From an uncultured Lachnospiraceae bacterium (GTDB taxonomy: Bacteria; Bacillota; Clostridia; Lachnospirales; Lachnospiraceae), in the NCBI GenBank assembly GCA_902796005.1, contig CADBNF010000032.1, forward strand, positions 62,001 through 126,000: 64,000 nucleotides of DNA, read 5' to 3'. The notes beneath the pieces were generated by a model that searched no databases, was not told where the DNA came from, and worked only from the letters and a program-made list of their open reading frames with translations. Position numbers and translations under genes: made by a program. Shown piece after piece: positions 25,425-33,328 of this stretch (its first letter is position 1; every line of letters begins with the position of its first letter).

Positions 25425-26693
25425 TTACACCTCCGTTGCCTTGAGCGCTTTCGCGCCGATATCGTGTCGGTAATACATATTGTCGAAATGCACCTTGCCG
25501 AGCTTTTCATAGGCCGCATCCACGGCTTCCTTAAGGGTATCCGCCGTAGCGGTAACGCCCAGCACTCTTCCGCCGTTGGTCACCAGCTGTCCGTCCTTAA
25601 TGGCGGCGCCGGCGATATAGGTGGAATCGGCTACGGAAGGATCCACGGTGAGGGGGAAGCCCTTCTCGTAGGCTACGGGATAGCCTTCGGAGGCTGCCAC
25701 CACACAGCAGCAGGCCTTGTCGGAGAATTTCACTTCACATTCGGAAAGTCTGCCTTCCGTCACCGCCTGCATGATTTCAAAGAGATCGCTTTCCAGCAGC
25801 GGCAGGACAACCTGGGTCTCGGGATCGCCGAACCGGCAGTTGTATTCGATGACCTTCGGGCCGTTTTCCGTCAGCATCAGGCCGAAATACAGGCAGCCCT
25901 TGAAGATTCTGCCCTCGGCATTCATGGCCTTGATGGTGGGCAGGAAGATTTTCTCCATGCAGATCTCGGCGATTTCCGGCGTATAGTAGGGATTCGGGGC
26001 AATGGTGCCCATGCCGCCGGTGTTCAGGCCTTCGTCGTTGTCGCCGGCCCGCTTGTGGTCCATGGAGGAAATCATGGGAACCACGGTCTTGCCGTCGGTA
26101 AAGGATAAAACGGTAACCTCCGGGCCTTCCAGGAACTCTTCAATGACGATCTGGTCGCCGCTGGCACCGAAGACCTTCTCTTCCATCATGGACCGAACCG
26201 CATTCTTGGCCTCCTCCCGGGTCTGGGCAATGATAACGCCCTTGCCAAGGGCCAGGCCGTCCGCCTTGATAACCGTGGGAATCGGCGCGGTATCCAGATA
26301 ATCCAGGGCCTCCTGCATGTCGGAGAAGATTTCATAGGCCGCAGTGGGAATCTTGTACTTCTTCATCAGATTCTTGGAGAAGGCCTTGCTTCCCTCAATG
26401 ATGGCAGCCTTCTTCAGAGGCCCGAAGCAGGGAATGTTGTGCTTCACCAGTCTGTCCACACAGCCCAGGACCAGGGGATCGTCCGGTGCCACGATGGCAT
26501 AGTCGATCTTTTCCTTTAAGGCAAATTCCGTAATGCCGTCCAGATCCTTCGCCTGAATGGGCACGCAGACCGCATCGGCGGCGATACCGCCGTTTCCGGG
26601 AAGGCAGAATACTTCCGTTACCTTCGGATTTTCTTTTATTTTCTTGATGATTGCATGCTCGCGGCCGCCGCCGCCCACTACCATAACTTTCAT
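25425..26693 (-). CDS. purD: Phosphoribosylamine-glycine ligase
   Basis: A 422-residue GAR synthetase of the ATP-grasp superfamily; joins phosphoribosylamine and glycine. MKVMVVGGGGREHAI is the N-terminal motif; GSKAFSKNLMKKYKIPTA starts the ATP-grasp domain, and GMGTIAPNPYYTPE and YNCRFGDPETQVVLPLL are diagnostic. The start at 26693 is chosen for AAGGAG eight bases upstream and the canonical first residues; the frame extends 43 codons further with no homology. It lies between the AICAR transformylase and purL. Confidence 0.95.
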   Translation of the reverse strand: MKVMVVGGGGREHAIIKKIKENPKVTEVFCLPGNGGIAADAVCVPIQAKDLDGITEFALKEKIDYAIVAPDDPLVLGCVDRLVKHNIPCFGPLKKAAIIEGSKAFSKNLMKKYKIPTAAYEIFSDMQEALDYLDTAPIPTVIKADGLALGKGVIIAQTREEAKNAVRSMMEEKVFGASGDQIVIEEFLEGPEVTVLSFTDGKTVVPMISSMDHKRAGDNDEGLNTGGMGTIAPNPYYTPEIAEICMEKIFLPTIKAMNAEGRIFKGCLYFGLMLTENGPKVIEYNCRFGDPETQVVLPLLESDLFEIMQAVTEGRLSECEVKFSDKACCCVVAASEGYPVAYEKGFPLTVDPSVADSTYIAGAAIKDGQLVTNGGRVLGVTATADTLKEAVDAAYEKLGKVHFDNMYYRHDIGAKALKATEV

Positions 26694-26718
26694 ATTCTGT
26701 TCTCCTTGACCGAGGTGA

Positions 26719-27903
26719 TTAATGATGGAAAAGGCGCATGCCGGTAAAGGCCATGGCAATGCCGTATTTGTTGCAGCAGTCGATAACCGCGTCGTCACGG
26801 ATGGAGCCGCCGGGTTCCGCAATATACTTTACGCCGCTCTTGTGGGCGCGTTCGATATTGTCGGCAAAGGGGAAGAAGGCGTCGCTGCCCAGGGCCGTAC
26901 CGTCGCGGGAAGCCAGGAAGGCGGCTTTTTCCTCAGCGGTAAGGGGTTCGGGCCTGCGGGTGAAGTATTTCTGCCAGATGCCGTCGGCGCAGACATCCTC
27001 TTCGTTCTGGTTGATGTAGCCGTCGATGACGTTGTCCCTGCCGGGCCTTCCCAGATCCTCGCGGAAAGGAAGCTCCAGCACCTTTTCATACTGGCGCAGG
27101 AACCAGGTATCCGCCTTGCTGCCCGCAAGCCGTGTGCAGTGGATACGGCTCTGCTGGCCGGCGCCTACGCCGATGGCCTGGCCGTCCGTGGCAAAGCATA
27201 CGGAGTTGGACTGGGTGTATTTCAGGGTAATCAGGGAAATAATCAGGTCGCGCACGGCGCTTTCGGGCATATCCTTTTTCTCGGTAACGATATTGGAAAG
27301 AAGGGCCGCATTGATTTCGAAATTGTTCCTGCCCTGCTCAAAGGTGATGCCGTAAACATCCTTGTGCTCAACCGGGGCGGGCACATAATCCGTATCGATC
27401 TGAACAATGTTGTAATTGCCGTTTCTCTTGGTTTTGAGGATGGCCAGGGCCTCTTCGGTATAGCCGGGGGCGATAACGCCGTCGCTGACCTCCCGTTTAA
27501 TCATCTTCGCCGTGGTAGCGTCGCAGATATCGGAAAGGGCAGCCCAGTCGCCGAAGGAACAGAGCCGGTCGGTGCCCCTTGCCCGGGCATAGGCGCAGGC
27601 CAGCGGGGAATCATCCAGGCCTTCGATATCGTCCTCAAATACCGCCTTTTTAAGCTCCGCGGAAAGGGGAATACCCACAGCGGCGCTGGTGGGGCTGACA
27701 TGCTTGAAGGAAGCGGCGGCAGGCATGTTAAGGGCTGCCTTCAGCTCCTTGACCAGCTGCCAGGAATTCAAGGCATCCAGGAAATTGATATAGCCGGGAC
27801 GGCCGGAAAGGATATGAACGGGAAGCTCTCCCTCTCCCGCCATAAAGATTTTTGCAGGCTTCTGGTTCGGGTTGCAGCCGTACTTCAGTTCGAATTCTTT
27901 CAT
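26719..27903 (-). CDS. AICAR transformylase (free-standing, PurH C-terminal domain)
   Basis: A 394-residue phosphoribosylaminoimidazolecarboxamide formyltransferase without the IMP cyclohydrolase domain of ordinary PurH. It transfers formyl from 10-formyl-tetrahydrofolate to AICAR (ZMP). The catalytic Lys67-His68 lie in SFKHVSPTSAAVG, corresponding to the K-H pair of E. coli PurH; YTQSNSVCFATDGQAIGVGAGQQSR and FFPFADNIERA are also typical. The missing cyclase activity is supplied by the next gene upstream (27917-28636). Strong AAGGAGG before the ATG. Confidence 0.93.
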   Translation of the reverse strand: MKEFELKYGCNPNQKPAKIFMAGEGELPVHILSGRPGYINFLDALNSWQLVKELKAALNMPAAASFKHVSPTSAAVGIPLSAELKKAVFEDDIEGLDDSPLACAYARARGTDRLCSFGDWAALSDICDATTAKMIKREVSDGVIAPGYTEEALAILKTKRNGNYNIVQIDTDYVPAPVEHKDVYGITFEQGRNNFEINAALLSNIVTEKKDMPESAVRDLIISLITLKYTQSNSVCFATDGQAIGVGAGQQSRIHCTRLAGSKADTWFLRQYEKVLELPFREDLGRPGRDNVIDGYINQNEEDVCADGIWQKYFTRRPEPLTAEEKAAFLASRDGTALGSDAFFPFADNIERAHKSGVKYIAEPGGSIRDDAVIDCCNKYGIAMAFTGMRLFHH

Positions 27904-27916
27904 ATTTCCTTCCTCC

Positions 27917-28636
27917 TTACTGGTTCTTGTTGATCAACCGGGATTCACAGGCACCGGTTTCCAGATTGCGGTAAAGCACATAAAGGGAAATTCTGTTGTT
28001 CTCATCCAGCGCTGCCCAGAGGTCATTCGTAAAGGCCTCGATGTCGTTTCCGACGGCGACTCTCTCCGGCTCTCCCTGGAAGGTGGGGATGGGGTTGCCG
28101 TCGCAGACGTAGGTATGCAGGAAATGTCCCAGGCCGGCGATGGCCGGATAGGAATAGCCGAAGCGGGCACAGGCGCTGCCCTTCTCGTCGGCGCTTTTCA
28201 GGATGCTCATGTCATAGGTGAAATCCCCGTCGCCGAAGGTGGCCATGCAGCTGATCCTGGGGGTGAAGTTGGGGGGATCCGGCTCGAATTCTCTCTTTTC
28301 CAGGGCACGGAAGAAGCCCTCTCCCGCTTTCAGACCCTCGTATACGGTATCCGTCTGGTCGCCGTTGGTGACGATCAGTTTGTTTTCGTAAGACCGCACG
28401 GCCGCATAGATGATGAGGCTGGGATCCTCCACCTTTGATGCGTCAAAGGGCTCGGTGAAGATGCAGCCGTCCTTTTCCGTGAAAATCCGGTTGCGGCTGT
28501 TTGCGCTTCTGCCCATGATGAAATAGGCAAAAACAGCATTTTTACCGTCGGCGGATTTGCCGGCGATAATGCCTCTGCCGGGATAGGTATTGCCTTCAAG
28601 AAGCTCGCCAATCGGGCTGATTTTGTAGATATCCAT
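27917..28636 (-). CDS. purO: IMP cyclohydrolase, PurO-like
   Basis: A 239-residue protein of the archaeal-type IMP cyclohydrolase family (PF07826), unrelated to the PurH N-terminal domain. YPGRGIIAGKSADGKNAVFAYFIMGRSANSRNR and the segments NFTPRISCMA and PAIAGLGHFLHTYVCDG fit this family. It closes FAICAR to IMP. Next to the free-standing transformylase it completes the last step of the pathway. AAAAGGAGAAGGCG precedes the ATG. Such PurO-like proteins occur in several Clostridia. Confidence 0.88.
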   Translation of the reverse strand: MDIYKISPIGELLEGNTYPGRGIIAGKSADGKNAVFAYFIMGRSANSRNRIFTEKDGCIFTEPFDASKVEDPSLIIYAAVRSYENKLIVTNGDQTDTVYEGLKAGEGFFRALEKREFEPDPPNFTPRISCMATFGDGDFTYDMSILKSADEKGSACARFGYSYPAIAGLGHFLHTYVCDGNPIPTFQGEPERVAVGNDIEAFTNDLWAALDENNRISLYVLYRNLETGACESRLINKNQ

Positions 28637-28648
28637 CGCCTTCTCCTT

Positions 28649-29275
28649 TTATTTGTCTTTTCTCTTTTCCAGAATTTCGGATGAAACCAGCTCCACTGCC
28701 GCAGGCAGCAGCTTCCATTCCGCAAGCCGCATAACCCGCTTCTGGAGGATTTCCGGGGTGTCCCCGTCCTTTACGGCCACTGCCTTCTGCAGGATAATCC
28801 GGCCGCCGTCGGGAATTTCGTTCACAAAATGCACGGTAGCGCCGGTCACCTTCACGCCCTTTTCCAGGGCAGCCTCATGGACCTTCAGTCCGTAGAAGCC
28901 TTCGCCGCAGAAGGAAGGAATCAGGGAAGGATGCACGTTGATGATCCGGTCCCTGTACTTTTTCGTAAAGGAAGCGCTTAATATGCTTAAGAAGCCTGCC
29001 AGGACGATGAGGTCGATATTCTCTTCCTTCAGCCGGGCCAGCAGCGCTTTTTCAAAAGCAGCCTTGGTCTTATATGCCTTCTTCGCAATGGTACAGGCAG
29101 AAACCCCTGCCTTTTCGGCCCGGGTCAGGGCGTAGGCCCCTTCCGTATCGGAAATCACCAGCACAACCTTACCGCTTTTGATGATGCCTTTTGTACAGGC
29201 GTCCAGAATTGCCTGCAGGTTCGTGCCGCCGCCGGAAACCAGAACCGCCACTCTTGCGTAGTCTTTGTTCATCAT
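28649..29275 (-). CDS. purN: Phosphoribosylglycinamide formyltransferase
   Basis: A 208-residue GAR transformylase using 10-formyl-tetrahydrofolate. VAVLVSGGGTNLQAILDA binds the phosphate, and NVHPSLIPSF contains the catalytic Asn and His; GATVHFVNEIPDGGRII carries the aspartate region. Two ATGs in a row (29275 and 29272) follow GGAGG; the second has the better spacing of six bases, so the true protein may be one residue shorter. It lies between purM and purO. Confidence 0.94.
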   Translation of the reverse strand: MMNKDYARVAVLVSGGGTNLQAILDACTKGIIKSGKVVLVISDTEGAYALTRAEKAGVSACTIAKKAYKTKAAFEKALLARLKEENIDLIVLAGFLSILSASFTKKYRDRIINVHPSLIPSFCGEGFYGLKVHEAALEKGVKVTGATVHFVNEIPDGGRIILQKAVAVKDGDTPEILQKRVMRLAEWKLLPAAVELVSSEILEKRKDK

Positions 29276-29285
29276 GCACCTCCGG

Positions 29286-30329
29286 TTAAATCAGTTCGAT
29301 TTTCTCTTCTCCGGCAACGATTTCGCCCAGAATATAGGCCTCTTCCCCTTCTTTTCTGAGAATTTCCAGGGCAAGCTCCGCCTCATCGGCGGGAACCACG
29401 ATGCTCATGCCCACGCCCATGTTGAAGGTGTTGTACATATCCCGTTCGGGAATATTGCCGGTTTTCGCAATCAGATCGAAGATGGGCAGCACCTTTACGC
29501 TGTCCTTGTGAATCCTGGCACACAGGCCGTCGGGTACCGAACGGGGAATGTTTTCGTAGAAGCCGCCGCCGGTAATATGGGAAATACCCTTCACATTTAC
29601 CTTCTCAAGCAGGGCCAGTACGGGCTTGACGTAAATCCTGGTGGGGGTCAGCAGGGTTTCGCCCAGGGACTTTCCGCCCAGCTCCTCCACGGGGGAGGTA
29701 AGGTCCGCGTTGTCCACGTCAAAGACCTTCCGCACCAGGGAAAAGCCGTTGGAATGCACGCCGGAGGAGGCAAGGGCAATCACCACGTCGCCCACCGCCA
29801 TGGCGGAATTGTCAATGATTTTCTCCTTATCCACCAGACCGGTGCAGTAGCCGGCCAGGTCGTATTCATCCTCGGGCATCATGCCGGGATGCTCGGCGGT
29901 TTCACCGCCGATAAGGGCCGCACCGGACTGTACGCAGCCGTCGCACACACCCTTGACGATGGCGGCAATCTTTTCGGGAATATTTCTGCCGCAGGCAATA
30001 TAATCCAGGAAAAAGAGGGGCTTCGCGCCGCAGCAGATGATGTCGTTCACGCACATGGCCACACAGTCGATGCCGATGGTGTCATGCTTGTCCAGAAGAA
30101 TGGCCAGCTTCAGCTTGGTGCCCACGCCGTCGGTGCCGGATACCAGTACCGGATTCTTCATCCCGGTAAGATCCGGGGCAAACAGGCCGCCGAAACCGCC
30201 CACGTCGGAGCAGACCCCGGGGGTGGCCGTTCTGGCGATGTCCTTCTTCATCAGTTCAACGGATTTGTAGCCGGCAGTAATGTCCACACCGGCAGCAGCA
30301 TAGCTGTCAGATTTTGATTTGGTACTCAT
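29286..30329 (-). CDS. purM: Phosphoribosylformylglycinamidine cyclo-ligase
   Basis: A 347-residue AIR synthetase. YAAAGVDITAGYKSVELMK, PVLVSGTDGVGTKLKLA, DCVAMCVNDIICCGAKPLFFLDY and GGETAEHPGM are the PurM signatures. It cyclises FGAM to AIR with ATP. AAGGAG nine bases before the ATG. It follows purF by six bases. Confidence 0.96.
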   Translation of the reverse strand: MSTKSKSDSYAAAGVDITAGYKSVELMKKDIARTATPGVCSDVGGFGGLFAPDLTGMKNPVLVSGTDGVGTKLKLAILLDKHDTIGIDCVAMCVNDIICCGAKPLFFLDYIACGRNIPEKIAAIVKGVCDGCVQSGAALIGGETAEHPGMMPEDEYDLAGYCTGLVDKEKIIDNSAMAVGDVVIALASSGVHSNGFSLVRKVFDVDNADLTSPVEELGGKSLGETLLTPTRIYVKPVLALLEKVNVKGISHITGGGFYENIPRSVPDGLCARIHKDSVKVLPIFDLIAKTGNIPERDMYNTFNMGVGMSIVVPADEAELALEILRKEGEEAYILGEIVAGEEKIELI

Positions 30330-30335
30330 TCGTCG

Positions 30336-31760
30336 TTACTCCTTTCCGTTCCAGCAATAGGTGCAAAGCTCACACTCCGGAAGACCGATGGCTTCGATAA
30401 GGCCCTTGAGGCTCTGGAATTCCAGAGATGCAAAATCAAATTTTTTACAGATGCTGTTTCTTAAGGCTTTTCCCCGCTCCGTGGAGCCGTCGCAGTACTC
30501 CTCGAGGTGATTGAAGCCCTCTTCTCCCTCAAGCTCCAGGATAACCCGGCGGGCGATGAGCTCCATCTCACTGGTGGAACGGGTGAAATTCAGATATTTG
30601 CAGCTGTAAAGGATGGGCGGACAGGCGGAGCGCATATGTACGCTCTTCGCGCCGTTTTCATACAAAAATTCCACCGTTTCCCGCAGCTGGGTGCCCCTGA
30701 CAATGGAATCATCCACAAAGAGCAGGTTCTTGCCTTCGATAAGCTCCTTGACCGGAATCAGCTTCATCTTGGCAACCCTGTCACGGACGGACTGGCTGGC
30801 CGGCATAAAGCTTCTGGACCAGGTCGGGGTGTATTTGATGAAGGCCCTGGCGAAGGGTATCCTGCTCTGGGTGGCATACCCGATGGCGTGGGGCGTTCCG
30901 GAATCCGGCACACCGCCTACATAATCGATGTTCATGTCTGCGCCGGAGGCCTCGTCGTTGGCGGCCATAATCTCTCCGTTGTTGTACCGCATTTTCTCCA
31001 CGTTCACGCCTTCATAGGTGGAGGTGGGATAACCGTAATAGCTCCAGAGGAAGGAGCAGATGCGTTTCTTCTTTCCCGGCGGGTTGAGCTGGGTCATGCC
31101 GCTGCAGTCCAGCTTTACGATTTCTCCCGGACCGAGATCATAGAAATCCTCATAGCCTGCCTTCTGGTAGGCAAAGGATTCCATGGCTACGGCAAAGCCG
31201 CCCTCCTTTTTGCCTACCCGCACCGGAAGCCGGCCTACCTTGTCCCTGGCGGCGATGAGCTCGCCCTTCTGGGTAAGGATGAGAATGGATGCCGTTCCGC
31301 AGATGGATTCCTGGGCGAATCTGATGCCCTCCGCAAAGGATTTTTTCTGGTTCATCAGCGCGGCAATCAGTTCCGTGCCGTTGATTTTGCCGCCGGTCAT
31401 GGATTCAAAATAGGTGTTTTCCGCCGACAGGTATTTTTCTATCAGTTCTTCCTTGTTGTTGATGATGCCGATGGCACACATGGCATAGACGCCCAGCGCG
31501 GAACGAAGAAGCAGGGGCTGGGGATTGTCATCGCTGATACATCCGATGCCGCAGGTACCTTTCATTTCGTCAAATATGTGACCGAATTTGGTCCGGAAGG
31601 GCGTATTCTCAATATTGTGAATCTCCCTCTGTATGCCTATATTTCTGTCATAAAATGCAAGGCCTGCCCGCTTGGTGCCCAGGTGTGAATGATAATCCAC
31701 GCCAAAATATACGTCCGCAAGACAGTCCTCTTTTGAAACAATGCCGAAAAAGCCGCCCAT
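30336..31760 (-). CDS. purF: Amidophosphoribosyltransferase homologue lacking the N-terminal cysteine
   Basis: A 474-residue PurF homologue: an Ntn glutaminase domain (about 1-230) and a phosphoribosyltransferase domain. The PRPP loop LLFVDDSIVRGTQLRE and VPDSGTPHAIGYA are intact. The sequence begins MGGFFGIVSKEDC, so glycine replaces the cysteine that becomes residue 1 and nucleophile in normal PurF (C-G-x-x-G). The DNA reads ATG GGC GGC with no alternative start giving cysteine. It may use free ammonia, another glutaminase, or another residue such as Cys13. It stands between purC and purM, so a role in the pathway is still likely. Confidence 0.85.
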   Translation of the reverse strand: MGGFFGIVSKEDCLADVYFGVDYHSHLGTKRAGLAFYDRNIGIQREIHNIENTPFRTKFGHIFDEMKGTCGIGCISDDNPQPLLLRSALGVYAMCAIGIINNKEELIEKYLSAENTYFESMTGGKINGTELIAALMNQKKSFAEGIRFAQESICGTASILILTQKGELIAARDKVGRLPVRVGKKEGGFAVAMESFAYQKAGYEDFYDLGPGEIVKLDCSGMTQLNPPGKKKRICSFLWSYYGYPTSTYEGVNVEKMRYNNGEIMAANDEASGADMNIDYVGGVPDSGTPHAIGYATQSRIPFARAFIKYTPTWSRSFMPASQSVRDRVAKMKLIPVKELIEGKNLLFVDDSIVRGTQLRETVEFLYENGAKSVHMRSACPPILYSCKYLNFTRSTSEMELIARRVILELEGEEGFNHLEEYCDGSTERGKALRNSICKKFDFASLEFQSLKGLIEAIGLPECELCTYCWNGKE

Positions 31761-31862
31761 AGTTCTAAGTATACCTCATTTCCTGTAGTCTTATCCGGGG
31801 ATGAAAGAGCGCCACGAAAGGACTTTTCTCAAAAGCCCCCCCGCAGCGCATAAAAAACATTA

Positions 31863-32549
31863 TCAGGCAAAGAAAAGCTCGGATAACTCCATGGGCTCAA
31901 TGTATTCGCCGTTCTTGTACACTCTCATGTTGCCTGAGGCGATTTCGTCGATAAGCATGACGTTGCCGTCCTTATCGTAGCCGAACTCGAACTTGATGTC
32001 ATAAAGATCCAGACCCTTTTCCTTCAGGTCCTCCGCAACAATGGCGGTAATCTTCTTGGTCATTTCCGCAATATCGTCATACTGCTGCGCAGTCATGATG
32101 TTCAGGGCAATCAGACCGTCCTTGGTTACCAGCGGATCACCCTTCTCGTCGTTCTTGAAGGTGGTTTCCACATAGGCGGGAAGGTCGGCGCCGAGCTCGA
32201 TATACTCGCCGTAACGTCTGAAGAAGCTGCCTACTGCCTTGTATCTGCAGATAACCTCAAGGCCGTGGCCGAACACCTTGGCGGGAAGAACTTCCATGGT
32301 GGTGTCCTCGAAGTTGGCCTTTACGAAATGGGTGCGGATGCCCGTTTCGTTGATCTTCTTAAAGAAATAATCGGTCATTCTGAGATTGATATCGCCAACG
32401 CCCTCGATGGTCAGGCCGATGGAGTTCTCGCCGGGATCGAATTTTCCGTCTTTGCCGGTAACGTCATCCTTGAATTTCAGCAGATAGTTTCCGTTTTCAA
32501 GTTCAAATACGTTTTTGGTCTTTCCTGTGTACACAAGTTTCATTTCCAT
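31863..32549 (-). CDS. purC: SAICAR synthetase
   Basis: A 228-residue phosphoribosylaminoimidazole-succinocarboxamide synthase. [15 protein letters not shown] and [23 protein letters not shown] form the ATP-binding N-terminal lobe; [17 protein letters not shown] and [22 protein letters not shown] are conserved. It joins CAIR and aspartate. AAGGAG nine bases upstream supports ATG 32549. A 102-base gap to purF contains no clear promoter or terminator. Confidence 0.93.
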   Translation of the reverse strand: MEMKLVYTGKTKNVFELENGNYLLKFKDDVTGKDGKFDPGENSIGLTIEGVGDINLRMTDYFFKKINETGIRTHFVKANFEDTTMEVLPAKVFGHGLEVICRYKAVGSFFRRYGEYIELGADLPAYVETTFKNDEKGDPLVTKDGLIALNIMTAQQYDDIAEMTKKITAIVAEDLKEKGLDLYDIKFEFGYDKDGNVMLIDEIASGNMRVYKNGEYIEPMELSELFFA

Positions 32550-32620
32550 GATTAACTCTCCTTTGATTTTGCTGAAAAGTGTGCGTTATTTTAAATCAGA
32601 CGGCATAAATACCGGCTTGT

Positions 32621-33109
32621 TTAAATCCTGTCGTTAATGGAGGCGTCTTTCCTGAGTACGCCCTCCGCCTCTTCTCTTCTCCTGCTGTCCAGCTTTTCCG
32701 CCAGGTCCGCATCCGCCACCGCAAGAATCTCTGCGGCCAGAAGGGCTGCATTTTTGGCACCGTCGATGGTTACCGTGGCAACGGGAATGCCTGAGGGCAT
32801 CATTACCGTGGAAAGCAGGGCATCCATACCGTCCAGGACGGAGGATTTACAGGGAATGCCGATAACCGGCAGCGTGGTATTCGCGGCGATGGCGCCTGCA
32901 AGATGGGCTGCCATACCCGCAGCGGCAATGATGACGCCGAAGCCTTCCTTCCTGGCGGAAAGGGCAAAGCTTCTCGCCTCCTCCGGCGTACGGTGGGCGG
33001 AATAAACATGGGCCTCGAAGGGAATCTCAAGCTCCCGTAAAATATCCGCAGCCTTGGAAACCACAGGCAGGTCGGAATCGCTTCCCATAATGATCGCTAC
33101 TTTTTTCAT
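32621..33109 (-). CDS. purE: 5-(Carboxyamino)imidazole ribonucleotide mutase
   Basis: A 162-residue PurE. MGSDSDLPVVSKAADIL, YSAHRTPEEA and AAAGMAAHLAGAIAANTTLPVIGIP are diagnostic. It makes CAIR; no purK is present in the window, so it either works on CO2 directly with AIR or purK lies elsewhere. First gene of the purine operon, 132 bases behind the ZTP riboswitch terminator region. ATG 33109 chosen (AAGGAG upstream); the open frame runs on into the terminator. Confidence 0.95.
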   Translation of the reverse strand: MKKVAIIMGSDSDLPVVSKAADILRELEIPFEAHVYSAHRTPEEARSFALSARKEGFGVIIAAAGMAAHLAGAIAANTTLPVIGIPCKSSVLDGMDALLSTVMMPSGIPVATVTIDGAKNAALLAAEILAVADADLAEKLDSRRREEAEGVLRKDASINDRI

Positions 33110-33133
33110 GTTAAGCGCAGTCTCCTTAAAAAT

Positions 33134-33170
33134 AGTTAAAGGCACACTAAAAAAAGATATTTAGTGTGCC
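33134..33170 (-). terminator. Regulated terminator of the ZTP riboswitch
   Basis: Minus-strand stem GGCACACTAAA (33160-33170) pairs perfectly with TTTAGTGTGCC (33141-33151), followed by TTTAACTATTTTT. The 5' arm uses the GGGC of aptamer helix P3, so ligand binding and terminator formation exclude each other. Confidence 0.88.
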
Positions 33171-33240
33171 CAGACGGTCGGCTCTTGCCATTTCCGGTTC
33201 CTCCGCGGTACTCCGCGATATTCCGTCAGTAGCCGGAAAA
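33166..33240 (-). ncRNA. ZTP riboswitch (pfl RNA) upstream of purE
   Basis: Minus-strand leader. P1 pairs TTTCCGG with CCGGAAA; a hairpin CGCGG-AGTA-CCGCG follows; the 3' part GCCGACCGTCTGGGCA matches the highly conserved end of the ZTP/pfl aptamer (usual form GCCG-CC-GCCUGGGC). The pseudoknot pairs GACGG (33223-33227) with CCGTC (33173-33177), a compensated version of the usual GGCGG/CCGCC. ZTP and ZMP bind when 10-formyl-tetrahydrofolate is scarce and prevent termination, switching purine synthesis on. Position before purE and overlap with a terminator fit fully. Confidence 0.9.
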
Positions 33241-33252
33241 GTTTATATGCAC

Positions 33253-33282
33253 TGTATAACATAACCGACCGAAAAGTGTCAA
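33253..33282 (-). promoter_or_regulatory. Promoter of the purine operon
   Basis: Minus-strand TTGACA (33277-33282), 18-base spacer, TATACA (33253-33258) with an extended TG one base upstream. The transcript would start about 33246, immediately before the riboswitch. Confidence 0.8.
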
Positions 33283-33283
33283 G

Positions 33284-33318
33284 TAAAAACGCACCATGAT
33301 TTTTACCAAAAATTGTGC
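33284..33318 (-). terminator. Probable terminator of guaB
   Basis: Minus-strand imperfect hairpin: GCAC...GTGC outer stem and ATTTTT-GGT-AAAAAT inner stem with an asymmetric internal loop, followed by GTTTTTAC. It lies just after the guaB stop and directly before the purine promoter. Confidence 0.55.
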
Positions 33319-33328
33319 ATTTCAACAA

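Noticed and set aside
24462..26108. A 548-codon plus-strand open frame opposite purL and purD
   Set aside because: It runs across two real genes on the other strand, has no recognisable domain and no ribosome binding site.
31761..31862. Internal promoter between purC and purF
   Set aside because: A TATACT box is present near 31780 but without a -35 at proper spacing, and its start site would fall on the ATG.
33166..33240. Guanine/adenine or tetrahydrofolate riboswitch before purE
   Set aside because: The conserved core of those aptamers is not present, whereas the 3' part and pseudoknot match the ZTP aptamer.
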